Of a stretch of 64,000 nucleotides of DNA, positions 1 through 11,459 are shown one piece after another; position 1 is the stretch's first letter; each line of letters opens with the position of its first letter. The translations under genes and the position numbers were made by a program. The stretch lies in assembly GCA_014871385.1 (NCBI GenBank), contig CM026423.1:22925067-22989066 (forward strand), read 5' to 3'. The stretch comes from Ceratodon purpureus (lineage: Eukaryota > Streptophyta > Bryopsida > Pseudoditrichales > Ditrichaceae). The notes under the pieces were generated by a model, which was given only the letters and a program-made list of their open reading frames with translations, was not told where the DNA came from and searched no databases.

Positions 1-480
1 AGGGCCCGAGCAGTCTGCAGCAGGCACTTGAGGTATGTGATCTCGGTAGTGTAACCAAGTGGATGGGCCCGAGCAGACTCACAGCAAGCACTAGACGGTA
101 TGTGATCTCGGTAGTGTAACCAGCTGGAAGGGCCCGAGCAGACTCGCAGTAGGCTCTAATGAATTTAGAATTCGGTAGTATTACCTGGGGGAAGGGCCCG
201 AGCAGACTTGCATGCAGGCACTGAAGGCATGTGATCTCGGTAGTGTAACCAGCTGGAAGGGCCCGAGCAGACTCATAGCAAGCACTAGAAGGTATGTGAT
301 CTCGGTAGTGTAACCAGCTGGAAGGGGCCCGAGCAGACTTGCAGCAGGCACTTGAAGGCATGTGATCTCGGTTGTGTAACCAGGTGGAAGGGCACCGAGC
401 AGAGTCGCACCAGGGTCATCTTAGAACTAAATCGATGTAGTTTAACAAGTGAGCAGACTCGCAGGAGGGTGGTCAATCAA
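1..480. repeat. 63-bp satellite, array 1
   Basis: About seven degenerate units of roughly 62-64 bp begin at the window edge. Each contains GGGCCCGAGCAGACT, a GCAGCAGGCACTTGAAGG-like stretch and CTCGGTAGTGTAACCAG. The same unit makes up a longer array at about 3.06-4.01 kb. The last units (about 400-480) are diverged. It is non-coding; the open frames on the minus strand arise because the period is near a multiple of three. Confidence 0.9.
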
Positions 481-1025
481 CTGCATTGACTTGGTGGAGC
501 AAGGTGCAAGGGCCGTAGCAGAGTCCTGGCAGGAAAGACACAAAGCTTGGAGACATGTGCTGATGGTCTGCTCGTCTCCTAGCTTGCTTGCAGCAGCGTC
601 GTTTGGACTTATTTGATGTCGTTCAGGTGGTCGTTGACATTTGGTTTGGGCCGAGCAGGATAAATTTCTATTTTATTTACTTGATATCATCGACTCACAA
701 AGGATAGTGAGGTGTGACATAGTGTACTAATTCTTCTGCTTCCTGTGATGGCTGCGAAGTTCTGTTGAGAATAAGGTACATTGTTTTTTAATTGAGGCCG
801 TATAATGAGTTTAAATTGTAGCAAGGGCTATTGATCAATACTTATTCATATTGGATATTACTCTTTCTTCGTTTGGCAACTATTGTGCTCTGTCTTCAAC
901 CACGTATAGAAGAACTTTGATCATGCATAACTCTGATCAGAACTTTGTACCTGCTGCTCTGCGTTCTCTCGTAAAATTTGAATTCAGCATTCGCCTTTCT
1001 AATGTGGTATTGCTTGAGATTACAG
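481..1025. other. Intergenic or 5' intron sequence, no gene seen
   Basis: No convincing exon. One isolated copy of the satellite core (GGGCCGAGCAGG) lies near 646. The sequence ends in a splice acceptor (TTGAGATTACAG) directly before the first exon of the ParB/methyltransferase-like gene, so an upstream exon with the start codon lies here unrecognised or left of the window. Confidence 0.5.
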
Positions 1026-4000
1026 GAGCACCAACCTGAAGTAGGAGGCAATCTGGATGAGTCCCCACTGGCCCTGACCCAAAAATCTGACGGTCAAGAT
1101 GGAGATTCAGATGGAGAAGCGGACTCAACTGGTGATACATTTGTGGGGAATGAGGACGAAATTCGGAACCGCCAGAAGCTAAATTCTGTTTCGACAATTG
1201 CTGAGCTCCGAATGCAGCCACATTATGCATCAAGATTTGAAGTTCCTCTTTGCCGTATGCTTGCAATGCCGATGGTGCGGCCTACGTTACAGAGTGACCT
1301 GTCCAGACTTGAGCAGGTATTTGTGCATGGCTATCGCGAGGGTGCCTCGGTATTCTACTTGTCAACCACTGACGAGGAGGGGAGAACCCGGGAGATTTCT
1401 GATACTGACAAGGCCAAGTGGGGACCAATTTGGGAGAAGAAAAACGATGAACTCAACAACTACCTTCTCTCCATTCCCGAGTTGGCTTCCCTTACCAATC
1501 TGATGTTTTTTGTTTCCGACGGTAACCATCGGTACCAGGCCTGGTGGAACCACATTGAGCGCCTGCACAAGACGGATGAGTCATGGCACTACTCGGTTGA
1601 TTCTATTCTCTTGGAAACTAGAGGTAGAATTGGCCTAGTAATGCAGGTGATGCACAACATCAACAAGTGAGTTGCACCCTTAAACTATAGCACCTTCAAT
1701 ACACTCAGCTGTTTTAGAAACCATTCTATAATTTGATTCCTGTGCTGATATTTTGCGTGACAGGAACACGGAGGATGCTCATGTTAAGACCAATCCAGTT
1801 CACACCCTCTTCAGGGTACAGAAGTACGGCCTCATGCCACTGGAGCAATTCACTGATATTTTGTCAAGTATTGATTTGAAGAGGTGCAAGAAAACAAAGC
1901 ACAGTACTTGGCAAACCTTGCCTGTGAACGTTTTCACGAGTTTCATTTTCCAGGTACATTTTCATGATCCCCTTTCATTGTTATTTAATTTTTCTGCATG
2001 GTTCACTGGCTAATGATTTCAATAATCTCGAATGTCCCCAAAAACCACACGCAGGCTGTCCTAGTCTTTGTCGAATGCCATGGGGCATCAGCAGTGGATG
2101 ATCATCATGGTCTGCCCTGGTCTATGTAGCATTATTCAGCATCATCATTCTATGTCCATCGCAGACTATGCTAAATCTCTATCGTAGCATCATTGGATCA
2201 TTGGTAGCTTGGCTTTATAGAACCTTGTCTGACTAAGTTCGTATTTGACATTAAGTTGGTATTTGCCCCTGTGGGAATTGGATTGGTATTGCAGCATGAG
2301 ATAAGCCGTGCCGCTGATGATGGTCTTCGAGGGTTCTTGGAACACAACGACGGCGATGTCACAGAAGCTGATAAGATTAGGGCCATGAAGGCCGCGGTGA
2401 AGAGCGAAACACGAAAACTTCGCTCTAAAATGACTAAGTTTCTTGCCGTGGCGAACCCTGAACTAACACCAGCGTGGCTGCGTGAGGTAAGTATCCGTTG
2501 CTTATCCCTTAACACTATTATTTCCTTAATTCTAAACATTCATTTAAGCTTAAAAAAAACCCGGATTCAGTCTCTTGGTATGTCGAAAGTTCATATCAAT
2601 GTTGATAGTTAATTTCGAATGAGAGTTTTCAGATCAATACCTCGCGTTTCCCTCTACCTCAGGTCAGTGCTCATTCCGCAGTGTCTAGCAGTGCTGGAGC
2701 AAGTGTGCTCGGGGCCGAGCACACTTGGGCACTCCCATCACATGTTTGTTTTTCATCTCGAACCGATGAATGTTGGGAGAGACGAATTCTGTCCGCGATA
2801 GTCCCAATCCAACTGTGCTTGGCCCCGAGCAGTCTCATTACGAAGGTTCTCGGTGACTGGACTCTCTATATTTTTTAAGGACATAGACACTCTAGGTGAG
2901 GCATATGGACCAGCACATTCGGGCATGCAAAGATTCTAGGACTGTTCTAAATCACAACATATAGAAGGAAATCATAGTCATTTGAAATGTCATTATTGCC
3001 TCTTCGTAGGTCATCATAGCCATATCGTTGGTCATCATAGGAAGTCCTAAGATTAGCAGAGTCGCATTAGGCACTTGTACGTATGTGACCTCGGTAGTGT
3101 AACCAGGGGGAAGGGCCCGAGCAGACTCGCAGCAGGCACTTGAATGAATGTGACCTCGGTAGTGTAACCAGCTGGAAGGGCCCGAGCAGACTCGCAGCAG
3201 GCACTTGGAGGTATGTGATCTCGGTAGTGTAACCAGGGGGAAGGGCCCGAGCAGACTCGCAGCAGGCACTTGAAGGAATGTGATTTCGCTAGTGTAACCA
3301 GGGGAAGGGCCCGAGCAGACTCGCAGCAGGCACTTGAATGAATGTGACCTCGGTAGTGTATCCAGCTGGAAGGGCCTGAGCAGACTCGCAGCAGGCACTT
3401 GGAGGTATGTGATCTCGGTAGTGTAACCAGGGGGAAGGGCCCGAGCAGACTTGCAGCAGGCACTTGAAGGAATGTGATTTCGCTAGTGTAACGAGGGGAA
3501 GGGCCCGAGCAGACTTGCAGCAGGCACTTGAAGGTATGTGATCTCGCTAGTGTAACCAAATGGAAGGGCCCGAGCAGACTTGCAGCTGGCACTTGGAGGT
3601 ATGTGATCTCGGTAGTGTAACCAGGTGGATGGGCCCTAGCAGACTCTCTGCAAGCTCTAATGAATCTAGAATTCAGTACTGTTACCAGGAGGAAGGGCCC
3701 GAGCAGACTGGCAGCAGGCACTAGAAGGTATGTGATCTCGGTAGTATTACGAGGGGGAAGGGCCCGAGCAGACTCGCAGCAGGCACTAGAAGGTATGTGA
3801 TCTCGGTAGTGTAACCAGCTGGAAGGGCCCGAGTGGAGTCGCAGCAGGCAGTTGAAGGTATGTGATCTCGGTAGTGTAACCTGGTGGAAGGGCCTGAGCA
3901 GACTCCCAGCAGGCTCACCTGAATATTGAATTCAGTAGTGTTACCAATGGGATGGGCCCGAGCAGACTCGCAGCAGGCACTTGAAAGTACTAGATTTCGG

Positions 4001-7000
4001 TAGTGTAATAAATCTCATCATAGCATTCTCGAAGATCATCATAGCCATCAATTACAGAATGTCAAGCACTAACCACCTTTTATATTGCAGAGTTTTCTGT
4101 CGCTCTAACAATCTCCCAATTGGATTCTTACAATCGAACTTTCCTGATCACTTGCAGGTGGAGCGGCATTATTCATCTAACACCACCAATACAGAGCTTA
4201 CCATGGAAAAGTTGCAACTCATAGCCACGGCAAGGGCTACCCCCACGGCTAAGATCAGATGGCTTCAATTCTTCAACTCCTCCGCGGCAACCCGTGAGGC
4301 CCGGAAAATCCCACCGAAGCCCGTCAACGAAGAGAGGCTGACATCCTGGCTTGCGAGGGCAACTTTCTGGGCAGAGGTATGTTGCTATACATTTAGTACT
4401 TTAAATGTTTTGACTTGGATAAGTAATAAGTAGATTCTAGCTAACAACTGTCTCTTTGAATTGCTCATATCAGCTATCAGAGCAGGCGTCCGCAAATTTT
4501 GAGGAGATTGTGCGACAGGACCAGGTCAGTATTGACATGACACTCTCCACTGAGCCGATGACTCTGGTAGCTTACGTGGAGGACTGCCGAATGAAGCTCT
4601 AGGACCACGTTTTTAATTCATACTTCCGAGGAGCCGAAGGTTTCCAGAAACAACTCGAATTTCGGGAGTTCAAGGGAACAGATCTCGATGTCAGACGAGT
4701 TCTATTCAGGTGTACCCTTATGTTCCAGTGGTTTGCACAATCGTGAGGTTCATAAGTCCCACTAGTTAGCGGTTTGTTATTGATAGTCCTTAAAATTGCG
4801 TGGATTCTATGGTAATCATTCGTGCCGCAACTCAAATATTTTCGAGTCTGCTTATTTGAATATGCTTGATACATTAAGACCAGAAAGGCTCCATTTGCTA
4901 TGCAAATTGTCACCGTGCTAGGCTTTTAATCACCCTGCCATGCCCACGATGTCTATGCTTACCATGCTTTCGGTTACCCTTCTATGCTGCCCTTGTCTAA
5001 TATGGTACGCATAACTTGCTGCAATGGAATCTGGTTTCGCTGCTCATGATACTGGTGATGGAATTCTTGCAGATATTTCAAGTACGAGCTGTTGGCCAAG
5101 CAGGCAATCAGAAAAGAGAATCTCCCTGTTTTTCTTACCGCATGGGTCGACAGATCGAATGAAGCATGCATGTTCTCAGCTTCACAGCAGCGGACCTGGA
5201 CAACTTCTCATCTTACCGCTGGAGCATGGTACTTGGACTGTGTGCCAAGTTTTACACCATCCTTTGAAATCGAGCTGCGGAAGTCGAGGGATGCCATCGG
5301 AGAGTCTGGTATTGAAATGGTCGATCTTCAAGGGATAGAGGATGAAACTGAGCGGGCCAAGGCTCTTAAGAGAAGGATTGAGGAAGACCGGAAGAAGGCC
5401 CAGAAAGTAAGAGAAGCCGAGGAGAGGGCGGAGCAGAAGGAGCTGGAGAAGGAGCTGAAAGCAAAGGAAAAGTCGGGCAGAAAGGGCAAGAAGAAACTCA
5501 ACACCCCTGGTCAGGATGATAAGAATAGTCCATCTGGCAATTCCGGCCATAAAGAGAAAACCAACTCGAGGGGTACAAAAAGAGGATCTTCATATGATCA
5601 GCTCAATCAACTCCTGGAATTCAACGATGCTGGGGAGTGTGGCCAGAATTCCGAGTTAATCTTGAACTCATCCCTCATAGATGTCCTCGCAGGCAGTGGT
5701 AATGAATTCACTCCCATGTACTTGGAGATCAAGCGTACCCTGCTTAAGGTAATCCAGATCACATGCATTTCGAACTTGTTATAATTTTTGGATGAATTTG
5801 CTCATGCCATGATGCCATGGGCATCCCATGATGTGCCATGATGCCATGGTCGTGGCGAGTAAGGGCCTCTGCAGCAGCTTGCTATTTAATTGCCCACCAG
5901 CTTCCTCTTAACCAGCGAGTTCAGATGATATTCGTTTGCTTTCTCTCCTAGTTTTTGCTCTTAATTTTGTCCCTGTAACCTGGTGGTCTGGCCCGAGCAG
6001 ACTCTAGAGCATGACACCGCAGGCAATCTGAGATGGCCTTTTGAAGTGATGCGGGTATTTGCAGCTTGATTTATTTAGAATCATGCTCGTAGTTTTGACT
6101 TTTTACCATACCACTGACTTTCCTTGAAATTGAATACCTGTACAGGTCACCGATGGGAGAAGCCTCTTCATGAGTGGGAAACAGGTCAAACATCACTTTG
6201 TGGACCTTATTATTGCAGATCTACCTGAGGGCCTTCCTGTCCCCGACGTTTCAGATCCACCTACATCCATCCCTGCTTGGAACGAAGACTCTACTGATTT
6301 CTGGCAGAACACCTTCGACTTTGCCGAGAACCACCTGCACGATGACGGAGCCATGATTCTTTTCCATCCGTATCATGCAGCTACAAAATCAAATATCCTA
6401 GGTTACTGCGATGCATTCAATTTCAGAGTTCGCAAGGAATGGTGGGCAATGAACCGACTCCACCTGACATCACCCTTCGATCCGTCAGTTACTGTAAGTT
6501 TCAATGCAATATATTAATCCCCTCATTTTATTGGACTATCATCTGACCTCTTAGTGATTGTCACGAATTGCCTATAAAGTCTTTCTGATAACCATTGAAA
6601 ATTAAGTCTCAATTTACCTTGAATCTGATGAGTTGGCCTTTGTTACCATTACTTCAGTTCTTTAATCCCAATCCCCATCTTGCCATAGCGAGAGTGTACG
6701 TCCCTGGCATGGTATGACCATGAATTAAAACTTGCATTCGTGGGGTGCCCGCGGCCTAGGGATGAAATGGACTTTGAATTTGTTACTGCATTTTTCCTTG
6801 AGATTATGGCCCATGCATTGCCTCTGCAACGACTTGGTATGGCCTGCAATTTGGAATTTGGATTCGTGGAATAGTCATGCCTGCTCTGGTCTGTCCCCAC
6901 CCAAAGTTCTAACATTGCAGTCTGGAACTCATGTGGTACTAACTTGCGTGCTGTTCGTTCCTGGATTATAGACACTTCGGTTTGGGATTACACTGCTGGT

Positions 7001-7979
7001 GAAGACCGGACCTCCTGCTTCAAAGTTTGCTTTTCGGCCTGTTCCTAAGCTGCTGAGCCGTCACGGTGTAGACGTGGGTCGTGATGATTGCTTGCAGAAT
7101 ATAGTTCTGCCAGAGAACCAGATGTGCAATGGTCCGAAGCCATGGAGAGGCCCTCGCGAGAAGTCCGTGGTTCTGATGGAAATGTTGATTGAAGCATGCT
7201 CCGATCCCGGGAATGTTGTGTTTGACTGCACAGCAGCAACTGGTATGTTTTTGGTTTGCCCAAAATTAATGTTTTACCTTCTGTCTGAGAACTTTGCCTA
7301 CTGTTTAATGTTTTTGAGTAGCACTAATAAAGTAAAGTGGATTGTACTTCAGGTCCGTCAATCCACGCTTGCCGCAACGTTGACCGCCACATCGTGGCCT
7401 TGGAGGCTGATCCAGACATTTTCAAGGCTTTGTTGCAGCCGTTAATTCGGACTTCCACAGTTCCTCAAGCCACCAGTACTGAGCATGTCATTGTTGATGA
7501 TCCCGAGGGTGAAGTTCCCGTTGCTAAGATCCTTAAGAGATCTCGATTCCTGAAGTGAGTTTAGATACTTTTTTCCTAGTGTTACGTTTTATGTACTCGC
7601 ATTGAATGTGGAGTGGATTTATAAACAATGTGCCATTTACATTTGCAGATGCGATAATATGGGCTATCCTGTGCATCGTCCTTTCTTTTCTGATCCTAAT
7701 TTCTACCCTAGCCCTCCACCATCATGGCATCTTCCATCTTATGCGAACAATGCTGCTATCGAACTCGCTCGTGGTTCTTATCGTTACTATAGGTCTGAAA
7801 ATGCACCAAATAGATCATTGGAGTTTGTTGATATTGAAGCAGATGAGTCAGAGGAGGCAGAAGACAAAGAAGAGCCATCCACTATCACTTTATCGTCCCC
7901 TGAAGACGAAGAAGACTGCGAAGAAGAGCGCCGTATCGTACGCTCTTTGAGTACATTGGAGGATATTTTGGATATGTGA
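1026..7979 (+). CDS. ParB-like / DNA-methyltransferase-like fusion protein (start exon not found)
   Basis: Eleven exons read as one open frame of at least 1,075 codons: 1026-1666, 1764-1953, 2295-2486, 4158-4376, 4474-4524, 4603-4709, 5073-5748, 6146-6493, 6972-7242, 7353-7554, 7649-7979 (TGA). All junctions are GT-AG and every phase matches. Residues are counted from 1026. A ParB/Srx-like motif VSDGNHRYQAW sits near 163-173, followed by a helical region. A Lys/Glu-rich coiled coil lies near 555-615. A Rossmann-like methyltransferase region occupies about 690-935, in the order of beta-class N4/N6 DNA methylases: DLIIADLPEG at the DPPY position (about 711), GAMILFHPYHA, then PWRGPREKSV and VVFDCTAATG at the DPF-GSGT position (about 889), then IVALEADPD as the acidic SAM loop. 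The tail is acidic. ParB-methylase fusions are known in phages and bacteria; use here is inferred. Both catalytic motifs are changed, so it may bind DNA or SAM without methylating. Exon integrity argues for a functional gene. Confidence 0.65.
3063..4008. repeat. 63-bp satellite, array 2, inside intron 3
   Basis: Roughly fifteen tandem units of about 60-64 bp share GGAAGGGCCCGAGCAGACT, GCAGCAGGCACTTG and TCTCGGTAGTGTAACCAG. The array lies wholly in the third intron (2487-4157) of the ParB/methyltransferase-like gene. Sister array at 1-480. Single copies of the GGCCCGAGCAG core also occur near 2700, 2820 and 5990. Confidence 0.9.
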
Positions 7980-7999
7980 GTTAGAGGCGGTAGCGAGTA

Positions 8000-9082
8000 G
8001 ATAGGGAACTTTTATGTACCTTTCTAATTTATTAACATCTCCTTCCATTTTTGTTGTTCATTTTAGTCGGTTCAAAGTGTCTGAATTTCAACCCGTCATG
8101 CGCTTCAGAATGTGATACACCTCTCAGCGTTCGTCACGCTACTGTGTGAATGTTATGATAATGTCACCATTTTTTTTTCTTTTTCCATCTCCTTTTATAT
8201 TACCCATTTATCCCTTAAATAGGCACCATTCTTCTCTATTAACACCGCCTTCATTTTTATTTTTATTTTTTCTCCTTATTACCCATCTTATAATCTCATT
8301 TATCCCTTCCACTCCCAAGCTCACCGTAGAACCCGTTATGATTTCGTTTTTGTACTCCACTTCCCCTTTTTATTTTCCATCTATCCCTTTCATTGGCACC
8401 TTTATTCCTTATTAACGCCTCTATTGTTTTTTTTTGGTTTATTTTTCATTCCATCTTATACTCTCAATTATCTCTTCCACTCCCAAGATCATCCTCACTC
8501 CCATCCTCGTTTTCATTTTGTTTTTCTTTTTCCCGTTTCCTTTTCCTTTTTTCCATTCATCCAGTCCATCGGCACCTTTATTCTTTATTAACGCCTCTAT
8601 TGTTTTTTTTGGGTTTATTTTTCATTCCATCTTATATTCTCATTCATCCTTTCCACTCCCAATTTTATCCTCACTCCCATCCTCGTTTTCATTTTGTTTT
8701 CCTTTTTTCCAGTTATCCCTTCCATTGGCACCTTTCTTTTTTATTAACACTTCCATTTTTTAAATTTTTTTTATTTTTTACATTCCATCTTATATTCTCA
8801 ATTATCTCTTCAACTCCCAAGTACATCCTCACTCCCATCCTCGTTTTCATTTTGTTTTTCTTTTTCCCGTTTCCTTTTCCATTTTTCCATTCATCCCTTC
8901 CGTCGGCACCTTTCTTCTTTATTAAGGCCTCCATTTTTTCATTTTATTCTTTTTCCTTTTTTATCCATCTTATATTTTCATTTATCCCTTCCACACCCAA
9001 GCTCACCCTCATTCCCATCCCCGTTATGTTTTTGTTATTGTTTTCCACTTCCCTTTTTTATTTTCCATTTACCCCTTCTATT
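8000..9082. repeat. Pyrimidine-rich degenerate tandem repeats
   Basis: After the stop of the preceding gene and a short 3' region, about 8146-9082 consists of T/C-rich units. They repeat CATTCCATCTTATATTCTCA, TATCCCTTCCACTCCCAAG and ATTGGCACCTTTATTC, with a spacing near 150-190 bp. Open frames through it are low-complexity Phe/Ser/Pro strings and are not genes. Confidence 0.8.
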
Positions 9083-9431
9083 GGCACCTTTCTTCTTCAT
9101 TAACACCCCCTTTGTTTTTTTCTTATTTTTTCATTCCATCTCATATTCTCATTTATCCCCTCCACTCCCAAGCTCACCCTCTTTCCCATCCTCATATTCA
9201 TTCTTTTTTTCTTTTCCCATTCCCTTTTTTTGATTCTGCATTCCATCGTATATTTTCACCTATCCTTCCTTTGCCGCTTTCCACCCTCTTTATCCAATAG
9301 TCCGATTAATACGAAGAAAGTAAAGCCAGTTTCCTAGTGTCAGAGCAGTGATTTCCAGATTCCATGCTGCGCCTATAAAGTCTGCTCGGGGCCTTGCAAT
9401 AAGTTCCAGGTCATGCTTATCCACTCTCATT
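9083..9431. repeat. 349-bp duplicated block, copy 1
   Basis: Near-identical to 10912-11260, with scattered single-base differences and no large indels seen. Starts GGCACCTTTCTTCTTCATTA and ends CACTCTCATT. It contains CTGCTCGGGGCC, the reverse complement of the satellite core found in the first 6 kb. No coding content. Confidence 0.85.
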
Positions 9432-10059
9432 CTATAAATTCGTGGCCTTCAGAGCATTGCTCCACACCGGATAGACTTGAGAGAGGCAGCTCATGAGAAC
9501 ACGCTCGTCAAGAGTGGAACTATAAGCTCCAAAATAACATACTTAACTCCTTTGAGCGGATTATTACATCAAATTCCGCCCTTTTTTTCCCCTCTCTCTT
9601 TTAATGAAATAATAAGCACAAGAGGAAGACTTCTAAGTACATCGTTTTTAGTGTTAAGAAACTCAATTTACATGTTGCTCAAATCCGGACTCTCATATTC
9701 ATAACTGAAGAGGAACCATATTACATTCAAGTGGATTAACAATCTTGATGTACAGTGGAAGGCCGCCACCCATTTACAGAGGCAACACTCATCTATGTGC
9801 CATCTTCTCAAACCCATAACAGCAATGATTATCATCCCAAAAAACAAAACATATCTCCATATAAGTAGAGATACTAATCTACCGGCACTTATGACCGAAG
9901 CCTGCATTTAAAGTCAACATATGGATAAGCAGCTAACAGCTCTGCATGTCTATATATGGTGCGTGAAGCTCCTTATGGTAAAGGAAGCTAACTCTGCACT
10001 ACGAGATACACTCTTTAGCGTCTTGGAGAACCCCACTAGTTTCCTATTTCTTAATGTAA
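9432..10059. other. Intergenic, no gene seen
   Basis: Moderately AT-rich unique sequence with no splice-supported open frame and no repeat recognised. It probably includes the 3' flank of the small minus-strand gene that ends at 10060. Confidence 0.5.
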
Positions 10060-10431
10060 TCAAGCCATCGGGGGACACTCCATCCAACTCTTGTCTATAT
10101 CAAACCAGCAAGTCTCGCCATCCGAAATGATCACTTCGGGCAGCTGAAGAACTGGATTCGCAACGGCGGTGGAGGGCAACGGATACGGGATAAGGGATGC
10201 CTCCATGATTTGGACAAGCTCAATGGTACAGAGCACTGTCCAGTGCCATTCCCTAGCGCCAACATGGAGGCGTCCGATGTGCCTATACGGCGGCAGGTCC
10301 ATGCCTCGAAGCCTGGCGCGCTCCACCTCCACCAGCCATGGCCGCAGCTCCTCATAACTCGCCGGTGCCTTTGGAGCTAGACCCACAGCCGCTCTCGTCC
10401 TCTTCGACATCGCATTTCGGACCTTTGGCAT
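10060..10431 (-). CDS. Small hypothetical protein, 123 aa
   Basis: Single open frame starting ATG at 10431 and ending TGA at 10060. The product begins MPKVRNAMSKRTRAAV, a basic N terminus, followed by a mixed hydrophobic/charged body with YEELRPWLVEVERARLRG and LPEVIISDGETCWFDIDK. No family recognised and no membrane segment or repeat. Codon use is balanced, unlike the T-rich repeats around it. A double telo-box lies about 110 bp upstream, which is typical of some plant promoters. It could be a genuine small gene or one exon of a larger one. Confidence 0.4.
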   Translation of the reverse strand: MPKVRNAMSKRTRAAVGLAPKAPASYEELRPWLVEVERARLRGMDLPPYRHIGRLHVGAREWHWTVLCTIELVQIMEASLIPYPLPSTAVANPVLQLPEVIISDGETCWFDIDKSWMECPPMA

Positions 10432-10536
10432 CGCACCCCAGAAGGGTTTGTTGTTCCTAAACCTTTCAAGCTAGACTACAGATTTCCTTCCCCACGTCGT
10501 TCTGCACCTCTACATGCAACAGAGAATGGCGGTACT

Positions 10537-10554
10537 TAACCCTAAACCCTAAAA
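10537..10554 (-). promoter_or_regulatory. Double telo-box upstream of the small minus-strand gene
   Basis: TAACCCTAAACCCTAAAA on the plus strand gives two overlapping AAACCCTAA-type boxes about 106-123 bp before the ATG at 10431. In plants such boxes occur near transcription start sites of housekeeping and ribosomal genes. The link to this gene is by position only. Confidence 0.45.
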
Positions 10555-10824
10555 CGCCACCTCAAAGCGAGCTCAAAATCCTGGATTCGCCACTTCAAGA
10601 GGATGTCACCTGCTGCAGAGTGCTAGGAATCTCTTAGATGTATGATAGAGTTGAAGTGAATTAGGTACGTGGGAAGCACCGCCACTGCGATCTCGACGCC
10701 CGTGAGAAAAATGTCGTCCGCTCAGTTATTACATTCTAGGGATTCGCCATCCATATCCCATACTTGCAGTACACATGTAGGTTTAGTGTAGTAGTTGCTA
10801 GGTTCCAATCCTTATCTTATTCAG

Positions 10825-10898
10825 CACATAATCCATTCTTTGTACACTGTTTTCAACTTATATAACCTTGCATTGGAATTTTACTCTATGCTTGTCAT
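10825..10898. repeat. 74-bp direct repeat X, copy 1
   Basis: CACATAATCCATTCTTTGTA through CTTGTCAT is repeated with few changes at 11264-11337. The two X copies bracket copy 2 of the 349-bp block, giving the order X - block - X. Confidence 0.75.
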
Positions 10899-10911
10899 CT
10901 ATTTCTTCCAT

Positions 10912-11260
10912 GGCACCTTTCTTCTTCATTAACACCCCCTTTGTTTTTTTCTTATTTTTTCATTCCATCTCATATTCTCATTTATCCCCTCCGCTCCCAA
11001 GCTCACCCTCTTTCCCATCCTCATATTCATTCTTTTTTTCTTTTCCCATTCCCTTTTTTTGATTCTGCATTCCATCGTATATTTTCATTTATCCTTCCAT
11101 TGCCGCTTTCCACCCTCTTTATCCAATAGTCCGATTAATATAAAGAAATTAAAGCCAGTTTCCTAGTGTCAGAGCACTGATTCCCACATTCCATGGTGCG
11201 CCTGTAAAGTCTGCTCGGGGCCTTGCAATAAGTTCCAGGTCATGCCTATTCACTCTCATT
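10912..11260. repeat. 349-bp duplicated block, copy 2
   Basis: Direct repeat of 9083-9431, offset by 1,829 bp. No coding content and no TG...CA ends, so not an obvious LTR pair. Confidence 0.85.
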
Positions 11261-11263
11261 CAC

Positions 11264-11337
11264 CACAGAATCCATTCCTTTTACACTCTTTTCAACTTAT
11301 ACAACCTTGCATTGGAATTTTGCTCTATGCTTGTCAT
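11264..11337. repeat. 74-bp direct repeat X, copy 2
   Basis: Second copy of the 10825-10898 segment (CACAGAATCCATTCCTTTTA through CTTGTCAT), directly after the 349-bp block. Confidence 0.75.
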
Positions 11338-11459
11338 TCCTTTCTTTCATGCTAAGTCTTTTTTTCTACTTCTCTTTTCTTTTTTTCGTAAATGTCATAA
11401 AACTTATTTCATTGTTTTTTTAATAGTTTTTCTCTTTCACATACACATCATATATTCTC

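Noticed and set aside
1-480. CRISPR-like regular repeats
   Set aside because: Units are contiguous tandem copies without unique spacers, in a eukaryotic context.
2952-3721. Long minus-strand open frames through the satellite (repeating CESARALP...GYT)
   Set aside because: They are translations of a tandem repeat with a period near 63 bp; no start context, splice sites or domain.
4600-4602. TAG in the ParB/methyltransferase-like gene as a third nonsense codon
   Set aside because: It ends a 78-nt segment with a good GTCAGT donor and preserved phase, so it is better read as an intron acceptor.
8146-9300. Phe/Ser-rich open frames, seemingly membrane proteins
   Set aside because: Low-complexity pyrimidine repeats; the hydrophobic look comes from TTT/TTC/TCC codons.
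9083-11260. The two 349-bp copies as LTRs of a small retrotransposon
   Set aside because: No TG/CA ends, primer-binding site, polypurine tract or retroelement protein between them.
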